Below, in pieces: positions 51,233 through 60,868 of a DNA stretch of 64,000 nt (its first letter is position 1; the number at the start of each line of letters is the position of its first letter). The position numbers were made by a program, and so were the translations under genes. The DNA lies in assembly GCF_009295635.1 (NCBI RefSeq), contig NZ_WHIW01000014.1, forward strand, positions 1 through 64,000, written 5' to 3'. The DNA comes from Alkalilimnicola sp. S0819 (GTDB lineage: Bacteria > Pseudomonadota > Gammaproteobacteria > Nitrococcales > WHIW01). Under the pieces are notes generated by a model that worked only from the letters and a program-made list of their open reading frames with translations, had not been told where the DNA came from and did no database searches.

Positions 51233-53206
51233 ATGAATCCCGAATTGGACTGGACCGAACAAGGCGCGCCGCGCAGCCTGCGCTTCGGCGACGTCTATTT
51301 CAGCGCCGAGAACGGGCTGGCGGAATCCCGCCATGTCTTTCTGGAGAGCACCGAACTTGCCCGCCGCTGGCGGGAGGAAGCGCGTCCTGACTTTCGCATC
51401 GGCGAACTGGGTTTCGGCACCGGGCTCAATTTTCTCGCCTGCCGGGCGCTGTGGCGTTCGCTGCGGTCGCAACGCCAAACCGACCAGCTGCATTTTATCT
51501 CCATCGAAGCCTGGCCACTGAGCCGAGAACAACTGCGCCGGGCGCTTGCCGCCTGGCCGGAGCTTGCCGACGGCGCCGAGGCGCTGCTGAGCGTCTGGCC
51601 GGAGCAGCCAGGACACGTGCTGCAAGCACACTGGCCCGAGGACGGGCTGCGCCTGAGCCTGCACTTTCAGGCGGTGGACCAGGCCCTGGCGGCGCTGCGA
51701 ACCGGCAAAGCGGCGGGCATGGATACCTGGTTCCTCGATGGGTTCGCGCCGGCCCGCAACCCGCAGATGTGGACGGCGGACGTCTTCCATGCCCTGGCCC
51801 GCCTGAGCCGCGCGGGCGCGCGCTTTGGCACGTTCACCGCCGCCGGGCGGGTGCGCCGCGGCCTGGAGCAGGCCGGCTTTCGGGTGGAGAAACGCGCCGG
51901 TTTCGGCCGCAAACGCGAGATGCTCCGCGGCGAACTGATGCCCCCCCAACCGGACCACACCGCCCCCTGGTTTCGGCCCGCCGCGCCCGGGCGGCCAGAA
52001 CGCGTACTGGTGGTCGGCGCGGGGCTGGCCGGCAGTGCCACCGTTTACAGCCTGGCCCGGCGCGGCGTGGACTGTGTGCTGCTCGATCAACACCCCCACG
52101 CCGCCGCCGAAGCCTCCGGGAATCTGGCGGGCGCCTGGTACCCGCTGCTCAGCCAGGATCTGAACCCCGCGAGCCGCTATTCCCTGCGCGCCGTGGAGAC
52201 GCTGCAAACGCGCCTGAAGGAGCTGGACAGCGCCGGAATCGCGGTGGAGGGCCAGCGTTGCGGTGTGTGGTTGGCCGCACGCAGCGAGCAGGCAATGACG
52301 CGCTATGCCCGCATTGCCGAGGAGCCGGCGCTGGCGGCGCTGGGGCTTCGCTTCAGCTCTGACAGCACCCCTTACGCCGGCCTGGCGCTGGGGCCGGGCT
52401 TGTGGATACCCGGTGGCGGCTGGCTGCACCCCCCCGGCCTGTGCGAAGGCCAGCTGGAATGGGCGCGACACCGGGGGCACCTGCAGCGCCGCTTTGGCGC
52501 TACCGTGGTGCAATTGCAGGCGCTGCCCAACGCCTGGCGGGTGTCGCTGGACGACGGTGAAACCCTGGACGCGGACGCGGTGGTGCTATGCAGCGGTGCC
52601 GTGCCGGCGCCCTGGCTCAACAGTCGCTATCTGCCGCTGCGCCCCGCCCGCGGTGCGGTCACCCTGCTACCCGACGCCGGCTCCGACCTGCCGCGCTGCG
52701 TGGTATGCCACAAGGGCTACGTCACCCCGGCCGTGCGCGGCTGGCACAGCGTGGGCGCCACGGTGGACAACCGGGAGCGGGATACGCACGTACGTCCCAG
52801 CGACCATGCGCGCAACTTGCACGCGCTGAGCGAGAATCTGCCGACACTGGCGGCGGCCTTATCGGGCTCCGCGCCCGCTGATTGCCAGGGGCGCGCCAGC
52901 GTGCGCATGACCAGCCCGGACCGCTTGCCGGTCATAGGGCCCGCGCCCCACTGGGCCGGCTGGCTGGAGGACTACGCCGATCTGCGCCGAGGCAGCCCCC
53001 ACAGCCGCTACCCGCCGCCACAGTGGCAACCGGGGCTGTACTATAACCTGGGACACGGCGCGCGAGGCATTGCCGGCAGCGTGCTCGCCGGCGAACTGCT
53101 GGCGGCACAGTTGTGCGGCGAAACCCCGCCGCTGGACGAGACGCTGATCCGGGCGGTGCACCCGGGGCGCTTTCTCATTCGCGCGCTGCGACGGCGCGAA
53201 CTCTAG
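51233..53206 (+). CDS. mnmC: Bifunctional tRNA mnm5s2U biosynthesis protein MnmC
   Basis: 657 aa. The N-terminal SAM methyltransferase (MnmC2, about 1-235) has LGFGTGLNFLACRALWR and TWFLDGFAPARNPQMWTADVF. The C-terminal FAD-dependent oxidoreductase (MnmC1, about 255-657) has VLVVGAGLAGSATVYSLARRG and the ending NLGHGARGIAGSVLAGELLAAQ. It finishes 5-methylaminomethyl-2-thiouridine at wobble U34. Length near E. coli (668). Confidence 0.94.
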   Translation: MNPELDWTEQGAPRSLRFGDVYFSAENGLAESRHVFLESTELARRWREEARPDFRIGELGFGTGLNFLACRALWRSLRSQRQTDQLHFISIEAWPLSREQLRRALAAWPELADGAEALLSVWPEQPGHVLQAHWPEDGLRLSLHFQAVDQALAALRTGKAAGMDTWFLDGFAPARNPQMWTADVFHALARLSRAGARFGTFTAAGRVRRGLEQAGFRVEKRAGFGRKREMLRGELMPPQPDHTAPWFRPAAPGRPERVLVVGAGLAGSATVYSLARRGVDCVLLDQHPHAAAEASGNLAGAWYPLLSQDLNPASRYSLRAVETLQTRLKELDSAGIAVEGQRCGVWLAARSEQAMTRYARIAEEPALAALGLRFSSDSTPYAGLALGPGLWIPGGGWLHPPGLCEGQLEWARHRGHLQRRFGATVVQLQALPNAWRVSLDDGETLDADAVVLCSGAVPAPWLNSRYLPLRPARGAVTLLPDAGSDLPRCVVCHKGYVTPAVRGWHSVGATVDNRERDTHVRPSDHARNLHALSENLPTLAAALSGSAPADCQGRASVRMTSPDRLPVIGPAPHWAGWLEDYADLRRGSPHSRYPPPQWQPGLYYNLGHGARGIAGSVLAGELLAAQLCGETPPLDETLIRAVHPGRFLIRALRRREL

Positions 53207-53303
53207 GGGCGCACTGATCGAGCCCCTTGGGCCTTGGCGGCGAACCGGCTTGCGCCGGGGCGCCATCAAGGCCAGCGCCCGTCCTCGCCCGGCTTGTTTT
53301 ACC

Positions 53304-53903
53304 ATGAGCGATGTCACAACCAATTCAACGGTAACCCCCATGAGCCTGATGCCCGATACCGATCTTGTCGCCGCCATCCGCGGGCGACGCACCATCAACC
53401 GCTTCCAGCCGCGCCCGGTGGACCCGGCGATCATTCACGAGGCGCTGGAACTGGCGCGCTGGGCGCCCAATCATTATCTGAGCGAACCTTGGCACTTTTA
53501 CCTGATCGGTGAAGAAACCAGAGCGCAGATCCTCGACCTGAACAGCACCCTGGTGGCGCGGAGCAAAGGCGCGGAGGCCGCCCAGGCGAAGCGGGAACGC
53601 TGGAGCGCCATTCCGGGCTGGCTGGTGGTGACCTGCGAGCGCAGCGAGGACCCCCTGCGCCAGCAGGAGGACTACGCCGCCTGCTGCTGTCTGGTGCAGA
53701 ACCTGATGCTCGCGCTCTGGGGCCAGGGCATAGGCAGCAAGTGGAGCACCGGCCCGATCACCCGCGAGGCGGACTTCTACGATCTGATCTGGGTGGATCC
53801 CGAGGCCGAGCAGGTGGTGGGGCTGATCTGGTACGGCTACCCGGACGAGCAACCGGACAGCCGCCGCCGGCCCGCCTCCGCCAGTCTGGTGGAATTGCCC
53901 TGA
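53304..53903 (+). CDS. Nitroreductase-family flavoprotein
   Basis: 199 aa from ATG 53304; an in-frame ATG at 53340 (MSLMPDTDL) is an equally likely start, since neither has a strong ribosome site. FMN-binding pattern: AIRGRRTINRFQPRPVD (Arg contacts), ARWAPNHYLSEPWHFYLIG, DYAACCCLVQNLMLALWGQGIGSKW and GLIWYGYPDEQP. Resembles YdjA-like minimal nitroreductases. Substrate unknown. Confidence 0.85.
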   Translation: MSDVTTNSTVTPMSLMPDTDLVAAIRGRRTINRFQPRPVDPAIIHEALELARWAPNHYLSEPWHFYLIGEETRAQILDLNSTLVARSKGAEAAQAKRERWSAIPGWLVVTCERSEDPLRQQEDYAACCCLVQNLMLALWGQGIGSKWSTGPITREADFYDLIWVDPEAEQVVGLIWYGYPDEQPDSRRRPASASLVELP

Positions 53904-53910
53904 GCGTGTT

Positions 53911-54009
53911 TTAACCGCCGAGGCGCAGAGGTTCACAGCGATCCACCGAGCAGGTTGAGTGCCAGATTCCTCTGTTTAACTCTGTGATCCTCCGCGCCGC
54001 TGCGGTTAA
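53911..54009. repeat. Diverged copy of the GAGGCGCAGAG inverted repeat
   Basis: Outer arms TTAACCGC / GCGGTTAA, then GAGGCGCAGAGG on one side and a partly complementary CCTCCGCGCCG on the other. It shares its core with the repeat at 22854-22926. It lies directly before the phaC terminator, between convergent genes. Confidence 0.55.
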
Positions 54010-54023
54010 GAACCCGACAATAA

Positions 54024-54049
54024 AAAACGCCCGCTTACGCGGGCGTTTT
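54024..54049. terminator. Bidirectional terminator between the nitroreductase gene and phaC
   Basis: Stem AAAACGCCCGC / GCGGGCGTTTT with a 4-nt loop, with extra A/T run on the phaC side (TTTTTTATTG on the minus strand). Ends transcription of phaC, whose stop is at 54072. Confidence 0.9.
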
Positions 54050-54071
54050 CGGTTCAGGCCTGGCTGCGGGC

Positions 54072-55859
54072 TCAGGCCTTCTCTTTCACGTAGGAGCCAG
54101 GGGCGTCCTCGATGGGCTTGAGCTTGCCGTCGCCGGGCTGGCGCGCCTCGACCTTGGCGCCGGCCTTGTGGGCGATCCACTTGCCCCACTCCGGCCACCA
54201 GGAACCTTCATTCTGGGTGGCGGATTCCAGCCACTCGTCCGGATCGGCGGTCTTCTTGGTGCTGGTCCAGTAGCCGTACTTGTTCTTCTCCGGCGGGTTG
54301 ACGATGCCGGCGATGTGGCCGGAGCCGCCCAGCACGAACTTCACCGGACCGCCATGCAGCTGGGTGCCGGCGTAGGTGGATTTCCACGGGGCGATGTGGT
54401 CGTCGATGGCGGAGATGAAGAACACCGGAATGGTGATCTTGCTCAGGTCGATCTTCTCGCCCGCCAGCTCGATGCCGCCCGGCTCCTTCAAACGGTTGTG
54501 CTGGTACATATTGCGCAGATAGAAGCTGTGCATACGCGCCGGCATGTTGGTCGCGTCGGAGTTCCAGTACAGCAGATCGAAGGGGAACGGATCGTTGCCG
54601 TGGAGGTAGTTGTTGACGAAGAAGGACCAGATCAGGTCGTTGGCGCGCAGGCTGCTCATGGTGGTGGCCATGGTTTTGCCTTCCAGCATGCCCTTCTCGT
54701 TCATGCGCTTCTCGAGGGCGGTGATCTGCTCCTCGTCGATGAACACTTCCAGCTCACCGGGCTGCTCGAAATCGAGCATGGTAGTGAAATAGGTAGCGCT
54801 CTTGACCCGGTCATCGCCCTTGGCGGCCAGATAGGCCAGGGTGCAGGCCTGCAGCGTACCGCCCAGGCAGTAACCGATGGAGTTGATCTCGCGCTCGCCG
54901 GTGGCCTGTTCGATGGCGTCCAGCGCGGCCACGGGGCCTTCCAGCATATAGTCCTCGAAGCCCTTGTCGGCGTATTCCGCCGGCGGGTTCTTCCAGGAGA
55001 TGGCGAACACGGTGTGGCCCTGATCCACCAGCCACTTCAGCAGCGAGTTGTTGGGGCGCAGATCGACGATGTAGAACTTGTTGATCCAGGGCGGAATGAA
55101 CAGCACCGGCCGCTTGTGCACCTTCTCGGTGCTGGGGCTGTACTGGATCAGCTGCATCATATCGGTCTGGTAGACCACCTTGCCCGGGGTGATGGCAATG
55201 TTCTTGCCCACCTCGAAGGCCTCCAGGTCGGTCATGGTGATGCCGCCACCCTTGGAGAGGTCGTCGAGCAGGTTGTTCAGCCCGTTCAGCAGGTTCTGAC
55301 CGCGGGTATCGAGGGTCTTGCGCAGCACTTCGGGATTGGTCATCACGAAGTTGGTGGGCGACAGCGCATCGATGAAGGCGCGGGTGTAGAAGTTCACCTT
55401 CTTGGCGGTGAGATCATCCAGGCCTTCGACGTTCTTCACCACCGAGTGAATGTAGTCGGAGGTCAGCAGGTAGGACTGCTTGATGAAGTCGAACAGCGGG
55501 TTCTCTTCCCAGGCCTCGTGCCTGAAGCGCTTGTCGCCCTTGTGCGGCGCCGTGACGGCTTCGCTGCGGAACCCCATCATGCGCAGGGAGGCGCTCTGCA
55601 GCAGCTGCATGTAGTTCTGCCAGAACGCCATCTGCGCCTGGATCAGCTGCGTGGGGTTGGCCATCAGCCGGCTGTTGAACTCCTGGAACAGGCGGCTCAT
55701 GTGCAGCGCGTCGTCCACGGTGATGTTGGCAGCGTCCTGCTCCTTTGCCAGAAAGTCCTTTACCAGTTGCTGGCTCTTGGACGCGATGTCCATCACGGAG
55801 CGCGCCATTTCGCGCGCATCCACGGTCTCGCGCTTTTCTGCGGCAGCATTACCAGCCAT
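54072..55859 (-). CDS. phaC: Class I poly(3-hydroxyalkanoate) synthase PhaC
   Basis: 595 aa from the ATG at 55859. Polymerises (R)-3-hydroxyacyl-CoA, mainly 3-hydroxybutyryl-CoA. Lipase-like box GYCLGG with catalytic Cys331 (C. necator Cys319), Asp in SAIDDHIAPW and His in GSGHIAGI. N-terminal helical part and PPWINKFYIVDLRPNNSLLKWLVDQGHTVFAISWKNP are typical class I. It is downstream of the mutase cluster and the adenosyltransferase on the same strand, after a 200-bp gap. No phaA, phaB or phasin gene is seen here. Confidence 0.94.
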   Translation of the reverse strand: MAGNAAAEKRETVDAREMARSVMDIASKSQQLVKDFLAKEQDAANITVDDALHMSRLFQEFNSRLMANPTQLIQAQMAFWQNYMQLLQSASLRMMGFRSEAVTAPHKGDKRFRHEAWEENPLFDFIKQSYLLTSDYIHSVVKNVEGLDDLTAKKVNFYTRAFIDALSPTNFVMTNPEVLRKTLDTRGQNLLNGLNNLLDDLSKGGGITMTDLEAFEVGKNIAITPGKVVYQTDMMQLIQYSPSTEKVHKRPVLFIPPWINKFYIVDLRPNNSLLKWLVDQGHTVFAISWKNPPAEYADKGFEDYMLEGPVAALDAIEQATGEREINSIGYCLGGTLQACTLAYLAAKGDDRVKSATYFTTMLDFEQPGELEVFIDEEQITALEKRMNEKGMLEGKTMATTMSSLRANDLIWSFFVNNYLHGNDPFPFDLLYWNSDATNMPARMHSFYLRNMYQHNRLKEPGGIELAGEKIDLSKITIPVFFISAIDDHIAPWKSTYAGTQLHGGPVKFVLGGSGHIAGIVNPPEKNKYGYWTSTKKTADPDEWLESATQNEGSWWPEWGKWIAHKAGAKVEARQPGDGKLKPIEDAPGSYVKEKA

Positions 55860-56060
55860 AAATCGATACCTCATCGGTGTTGCCGGGCGTATTCGGTTCG
55901 ACACGCGGAGCGGGGGTTCAAGAACGACCACCCCGGTGATCCGGCCAATAATACTGCATCGCAGCACATCGGCACAAGGCCGACCTAGTCTTTACGATCA
56001 ACCACTTACACCATCGCCGGGGGCAATACTGGCTGCGCCGCAGCATTGCCGCACAGCGCT

Positions 56061-56624
56061 TTAGCGATTCTGCCCCGGCACCCATAGCACGTCCGCCGCG
56101 CCCTTGTCGTTGACATGGCGGGCGGCCACGAACAGGTAGTCGGAGAGCCGGTTCAGATAGCGCAGCGTCGCGGCGCTGGCCTTTTCCTGGCTGATCAGCT
56201 CGGCGCACTCGCGTTCGGCGCGACGCACCACCGTACGGGCTTGGTGCAGGTACGCGGCGGCCGGACTGCCGCCGGGCAGGATGAACGAGCGCAGGGTATT
56301 CAGATCCTGGTTCAGGCGGTCGATCTCTGCCTCCAGGCGCTCCACCTGGGCATCGCTGACCCGCAGCGGCGGGTACTTGGGGTCCTCCTGTTCGGGCGTG
56401 CACAGATCCGCGCCCACGTCGAACAGATCGTTCTGGATGCGGAACAGCATCTCGTCCAACTCGCCTTCCACGTGCAGGCGGGCGACGCCCACCGCGGCAT
56501 TGGCCTCGTCCACGGTGCCGTAGGCGGCCACCCGGGGGTCGAACTTGGCCACCCGGCTGCCGTCGCCCAGGCCGGTGTCGCCCTTGTCGCCGGTGCGGGT
56601 GTAGATCTTGGTGAGCTTGACCAT
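56061..56624 (-). CDS. Cob(I)alamin adenosyltransferase, PduO type
   Basis: 187 aa from the ATG at 56624 with AAGGAGG upstream. Makes adenosylcobalamin from ATP and cob(I)alamin. The family signature TRTGDKGDTGLGDGSRVAKFD (ATP site) starts near residue 9; later come RRAERECAELI and LNRLSDYLFVAARHVN. It lies 112 bp downstream of the mutase large subunit on the same strand. Its product is the cofactor of that mutase, so joint expression makes sense. Confidence 0.93.
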   Translation of the reverse strand: MVKLTKIYTRTGDKGDTGLGDGSRVAKFDPRVAAYGTVDEANAAVGVARLHVEGELDEMLFRIQNDLFDVGADLCTPEQEDPKYPPLRVSDAQVERLEAEIDRLNQDLNTLRSFILPGGSPAAAYLHQARTVVRRAERECAELISQEKASAATLRYLNRLSDYLFVAARHVNDKGAADVLWVPGQNR

Positions 56625-56736
56625 CTCGGCCTCCTTGCAAACAAAACGAGGGTGGGGAGCATTCCCTGGAATGCCACCGCCACCCTCCAACTCCAGCCTG
56701 ACAAGAGGCTGGCCCTCCTCGCCGGGAAGCAGAGCG

Positions 56737-58428
56737 TCAGATCACCGGCGTCTCGCGGTAGGTGCCCCAGATCTCCTTCAGCGTCTCGACGATGTCACCC
56801 ATGGACGCGCCTTCCTTGACCAGGTCGATGGTCAGGGGCATCAGGTTCACCGACTCGTCCGCCGCCTGCTCCTTGAGCTTGGCCAGCATGCCCTGAACCT
56901 TCTGCTCGTCACGCTCGGCGCGTACGCGGTTCAGGCGCTCGATCTGTCGGCGTTCGGTCTCGGGGTCATGGGGGTGGATCTCGATCTCCGGATCGGCCTC
57001 GTCGTCCACGAACATGTTCACGCCGATCACCGGGCGCTCGCCACTCGCCTTGCGCAGGGCGAAGTCGTAGGCGGAATCGGAGATGCCCCGCTGGAAGTAG
57101 CCATCGTCGATGCACTTGAGCGTACCGCCCAGCTCTTCCACCTCGTCGAGGATCTTCCAGACTTCCTTCTCGATCTGGTCGGTGAGGCTCTCCACGTAGT
57201 AGGAACCGCCGATGGGGTCGACCACCTGGGTGACGTTGGTCTCGTGGGCGATGATCTGCTGTGTGCGCAGGGCGATGCGCATCGCCTCCTCGGTGGGGAT
57301 GGCGAAGGCTTCGTCCATGCCGTTGGTGTGCAGCGACTGGGCGCCGCCCAGCACCGCCGACAGCGCCTGCAGCGCGGTCCGTACCGGGTTGATGGTGTAC
57401 TGCGGCTTGGTCAGCGTGGCCGCGGCGGTCTGGGCGTGGAAGCGCAGACGGCTGGCCTCGGGCTTGGTGGCGCCGAACTTCTCGCGCATGATCTTGGCGT
57501 AGATCCGGCGAGCGGCGCGGAACTTGGCGATCTCCTCGAAGAAGTCGGCCTGGCTGACGAAGAAGAACGACAGTCGCGGGCCGAACTCGTCGATATCCAC
57601 CCCGGCATCCATGGCGGTCTTCACGTACTCCATGGTGGTGGCCATGGTGTAGGCCACTTCCTGCACCGCGGTGGAGCCCGCCTCGGAGATGTGATAGCCG
57701 GAGATGTTGATCGGGTTGTAGCGGCGCATGTGCTTCGAGCCGTACTGGATGCAGTCGCGCACCAGCCGCACCGAGGGCCGCACCGGGTAGATCCATTCCT
57801 TCTGGGCGATGTATTCCTTGAGGATGTCGTTCTGGATGGTGCCCGACAGATCGTTCAGGTCATAACCGCGCTTCTCGGCCAGGGCGATGTACATGGCGTA
57901 CAGGATCCAGGCCGAGGGGTTGATGGTCATGGACACGGAGATCTTGGTCAGATCGATGTCCTCGAACAGCTCTTCCATGTCCGCCAGGGTGTCGATGGCC
58001 ACGCCCTCGCGGCCCACTTCGCCCTCGGACATGAAGTGGTCGGAGTCGTAACCCATCAGGGTGGGCATGTCGAAGTCGATGGACAGCCCGGTCTGGCCCT
58101 GCTTGATCAGGTACTTGAAGCGGCCGTTGGTTTCCTTGGCGGTGCCGAAACCGGCGATCTGGCGCATGGTCCAGTTGCGGCCCCGGTACATGGTCGGGTA
58201 CGGCCCACGGGTGAAGGGGTACTGGCCGGGCAGACCGATGTCCTCATAGGACGTGTCCTTGATGTCCAGCGGCGTGTAGGTCCGCTGCACCGGCATGCCG
58301 GAGCCGGTCAGGTACTCTGACTTGCTCTCGGGGGCGCGCTTGATGAAGGAGGCGACCTCATTGGCCTCCCAGTCCCGCACCTGCTTGTCGATGCTCTGGA
58401 TGGCGGCGGAATCGAACGGCTTAGTCAT
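56737..58428 (-). CDS. hcmA: Adenosylcobalamin-dependent acyl-CoA mutase, large subunit, 2-hydroxyisobutyryl-CoA mutase type
   Basis: 563 aa, the size of the substrate-binding subunit of two-part mutases (HcmA of Aquincola tertiaricarbonis 562). TIM-barrel only, no B12 domain. The substrate-specifying residue after WTMRQ is Ile91; it is Tyr in methylmalonyl-CoA mutase and Phe in isobutyryl-CoA mutase, and Ile (Ile90) in HcmA. Flanking blocks TMYRGRNWTMRQIAGFGTA, SIDFDMPTLMGYDSD and RFHAQTAAATLTKPQY are conserved. Predicted to rearrange 2-hydroxyisobutyryl-CoA to (S)-3-hydroxybutyryl-CoA with the subunit at 60869. Its ATG overlaps the MeaB-type gene by 8 bp. Confidence 0.88.
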   Translation of the reverse strand: MTKPFDSAAIQSIDKQVRDWEANEVASFIKRAPESKSEYLTGSGMPVQRTYTPLDIKDTSYEDIGLPGQYPFTRGPYPTMYRGRNWTMRQIAGFGTAKETNGRFKYLIKQGQTGLSIDFDMPTLMGYDSDHFMSEGEVGREGVAIDTLADMEELFEDIDLTKISVSMTINPSAWILYAMYIALAEKRGYDLNDLSGTIQNDILKEYIAQKEWIYPVRPSVRLVRDCIQYGSKHMRRYNPINISGYHISEAGSTAVQEVAYTMATTMEYVKTAMDAGVDIDEFGPRLSFFFVSQADFFEEIAKFRAARRIYAKIMREKFGATKPEASRLRFHAQTAAATLTKPQYTINPVRTALQALSAVLGGAQSLHTNGMDEAFAIPTEEAMRIALRTQQIIAHETNVTQVVDPIGGSYYVESLTDQIEKEVWKILDEVEELGGTLKCIDDGYFQRGISDSAYDFALRKASGERPVIGVNMFVDDEADPEIEIHPHDPETERRQIERLNRVRAERDEQKVQGMLAKLKEQAADESVNLMPLTIDLVKEGASMGDIVETLKEIWGTYRETPVI

Positions 58429-59392
58429 GGATAGTCTCCTTCACTTGTTTCAGCAACTCCACCGCGGCACTGTGAGGGTCCGATTCGCGGCGAGTGACCT
58501 TGTCCAACAACTCTTCGGTATGCAGTTTCTGGTTACGGGCGAAGTTGTCACGCACGATCTGCTCGGCGATTTTCACCACCCGTGTCGAGGCGATCTGCTC
58601 GCGTCGCGTGGCAAGCTCGCCACTGTTTTCCAGATGGGCCTGGTGTCGGTCGATGGCTTCCAGCAGCTGATCGAAGCCGCTGCCCTGCTCCGAACTGGTG
58701 GGAATCACCGGCACGCGCCAGATCCCCTCGCCCGGCTCCAGGCTCATCATCAACATGCCCTTGAGTTCCTGGATGGTCCGGTTGGCATCCGGCCGATCGG
58801 CCTTGCTGACCACGTGGATATCGGCGATCTCCAGCACCCCGGCCTTGATGGCCTGGACGTCGTCGCCCAGCCCCGGGGCGTTGACCACTACCGTGGTGTG
58901 CGCGGCGCGGACGATGTCCACCTCGTCCTGGCCCACGCCCACGGTCTCGATCAGGACCACGTCGAAGCCGCCGGCGTCCATCAGGTCCACCGCATCCAGC
59001 GCCGGGCGGGCCAGCCCCCCCAGGGAGCCGCGGGTGGCCATGCTGCGGATGAAGACACCCGGATCCGAGATCAGGTCACCCATGCGTATCCGGTCGCCGA
59101 GTATCGAGCCACCGGAGAACGGGCTGGAGGGGTCGATGGCGACCACGCCCACCGTGCGGCCACTGGCGCGGATCTCCCGGGCCAGCTGGGTGACCAGGGT
59201 GGATTTGCCCGCCCCGGGCACCCCGGTGATGCCCACCACATGGGCCCGGCCGGTGTGCGGGTAGAGCTCGGCCAGCGCCGGGCGCACCTCGCTCTCGTTG
59301 GCTTCGACGCGGGTGATCAGCCGGGCGATGGCGCGCAGATCGCCCTCGCGCACTCGCTCGGCCAGCTCCATTGAGGGTTTACGGTTGATCAT
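58421..59392 (-). CDS. MeaB/ArgK-type G3E GTPase chaperone of the B12 mutase
   Basis: 323 aa. P-loop GITGVPGAGKST (about 54-65), the switch region DPSSPFSGGSILGDRIRM, ETVGVGQDEVDI and the base-specificity motif SKADRPDAN. MeaB-family proteins gate cofactor loading and rescue of inactivated adenosylcobalamin mutases. The gene sits exactly between the CoA ligase (stop abuts this start) and hcmA (8-bp overlap), so it is dedicated to this mutase (called MeaH in the 2-hydroxyisobutyrate system). Confidence 0.92.
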   Translation of the reverse strand: MINRKPSMELAERVREGDLRAIARLITRVEANESEVRPALAELYPHTGRAHVVGITGVPGAGKSTLVTQLAREIRASGRTVGVVAIDPSSPFSGGSILGDRIRMGDLISDPGVFIRSMATRGSLGGLARPALDAVDLMDAGGFDVVLIETVGVGQDEVDIVRAAHTTVVVNAPGLGDDVQAIKAGVLEIADIHVVSKADRPDANRTIQELKGMLMMSLEPGEGIWRVPVIPTSSEQGSGFDQLLEAIDRHQAHLENSGELATRREQIASTRVVKIAEQIVRDNFARNQKLHTEELLDKVTRRESDPHSAAVELLKQVKETIHD

Positions 59393-60814
59393 TCAGCCTC
59401 CGTTCTTGTCATGCAGGCTGTCATAGAGCTTGCGGTCATCCACCACCCGCTGCGCCTTGAAATCGGTGCGCGGGAAGGTACTGGGCCCCACCATGTCCAC
59501 CTTGGCGCGCACGCCCAGGACCCGGCTGAGTTCGGCCGAGGCCTTTTTGCCCAAGGCCTCGGCGGCATCGGCGCCGGACTGTGCCACGGCCTGGTCGTAT
59601 TCGACCTGCACCGCCAGCTCATCCATGGAGCCGCTGCGGGAGATGATGATCCGGTGCTCGCCGCCATAACCCTGGAGGCCTTCCAGCACCTCGGAGATGG
59701 CGCTGGGGTAGACGTTCTCGCCACGGATCTGGAACATGTCGTCGATGCGGCCATAGATGCCCTTGGGCAGGCGCGGATAGGTCCGCCCACAGGGGTTCTC
59801 TTCCATCACCCAGTGCGTCAGGTCCCCCGACACCATGCGGATCATGGGCTGAGAGGTCCGCTCCAGGTGGGTGTAGATGGGCGTGCCCTGCTCCCCATAG
59901 GGCACCCGTCTATGGGTCTCCGGGTCGGCGACCTCGGTGTAGACGATGTCCTGCCAGAGCAGCATGCCCTCGGTGCTCGCCGAGCCCGAGGCGTGCATCC
60001 AGGGGGTCAGCTCCGCCATGGTGCCGCAGTCCACCACCTTGGCCCCGAAGATGTCCTGGATCTTGTCGCGGATCGCGGGTATGGAACCGCCGGGCTCGCC
60101 GGAGAAGAACATCACCTTCAGGCCGAACGCCCGCGGATCCACGCCCTCCGCCCGGGCCACTTCGGCCAACCGCAAGGCATAAGAGGGGGTGGCGTAGATG
60201 CCAGCCGGCTTCATCATCTGCAACCAGCTCACGGCCCGGGCGGTCATGCCCGGCGCACCGGCGCCGAAGGGGAAGGCCTTGCAGCCCAGGCGCTCGGCGC
60301 CCATCAGCGCACCCCAGGAGCCCATATAGAGGCTGAGGATGGCGGCGATCATCACCGTATCCCCCGGGCGCAGGCCCATGCCCCACATGATTCGGGCGTG
60401 GTTGTTGGCGATGGTCTCCCAGTCGCTTTTCGAGATACCGAAGGCCGTCGGCCGCCCGGTGGTCCCGGAAGTGCCGTGGATGTGGTAGATCTCGCTCTCG
60501 GGGCAGCACAGATAATCGCCAAAGGGCGGGTGCGCGGCTTGTGAATCCCGCAACTCCTGCTTGGTGACCACGGGAACGTGCTCGAAGTCTTCCAGGCTGC
60601 GGATGTCCTCGGGCTTGATGCCCGCGCCATCCCACTTGCGCTGGTAGAACGGCGAGCGGTCATAGGCGTAGCGCATCACTTCGCGCAGTCGCGCGACGAT
60701 CAGCTCATCACGCTTTTCGGGCTCCATGGTTTCCCGCTCCCGGAACCAGTAGCGGCTGGAGCGGTCGGGCAGGTAGCCGTTGTCGTATCGCGGTGGATAA
60801 TTCCACTCTTCCAT
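59393..60814 (-). CDS. PaaK-like acyl-CoA ligase, predicted 2-hydroxyisobutyrate--CoA ligase
   Basis: 473 aa. Adenylate-forming enzyme of the phenylacetate-CoA ligase subfamily: P-loop HGTSGTTGRPT at 113-123, FFSGEPGGSIPAIRDKI, GRIDDMFQIRGENVYPSAISEVLEG hinge and the C-terminal FPRTDFKAQRVVDDRKLYD with the catalytic lysine region. The length and the position between B12 subunit and MeaB-type gene match the 2-hydroxyisobutyrate-CoA ligase (HCL, about 477 aa) gene of the A. tertiaricarbonis pathway. GGAGGAGG precedes the ATG. Specificity is inferred from context, not from active-site residues. Confidence 0.85.
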   Translation of the reverse strand: MEEWNYPPRYDNGYLPDRSSRYWFRERETMEPEKRDELIVARLREVMRYAYDRSPFYQRKWDGAGIKPEDIRSLEDFEHVPVVTKQELRDSQAAHPPFGDYLCCPESEIYHIHGTSGTTGRPTAFGISKSDWETIANNHARIMWGMGLRPGDTVMIAAILSLYMGSWGALMGAERLGCKAFPFGAGAPGMTARAVSWLQMMKPAGIYATPSYALRLAEVARAEGVDPRAFGLKVMFFSGEPGGSIPAIRDKIQDIFGAKVVDCGTMAELTPWMHASGSASTEGMLLWQDIVYTEVADPETHRRVPYGEQGTPIYTHLERTSQPMIRMVSGDLTHWVMEENPCGRTYPRLPKGIYGRIDDMFQIRGENVYPSAISEVLEGLQGYGGEHRIIISRSGSMDELAVQVEYDQAVAQSGADAAEALGKKASAELSRVLGVRAKVDMVGPSTFPRTDFKAQRVVDDRKLYDSLHDKNGG

Positions 60815-60868
60815 AGTCTTGCCTCCTCCGTCTTCTCCTGGTCGGCCGTCCGCCGGCCTGCCCGGGGT

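Noticed and set aside
56737-58428. Mutase as methylmalonyl-CoA or isobutyryl-CoA mutase
   Set aside because: The key position is Ile rather than Tyr or Phe, and the small subunit has the HCM-type Asp. Gene neighbours also fit a hydroxyacid route.
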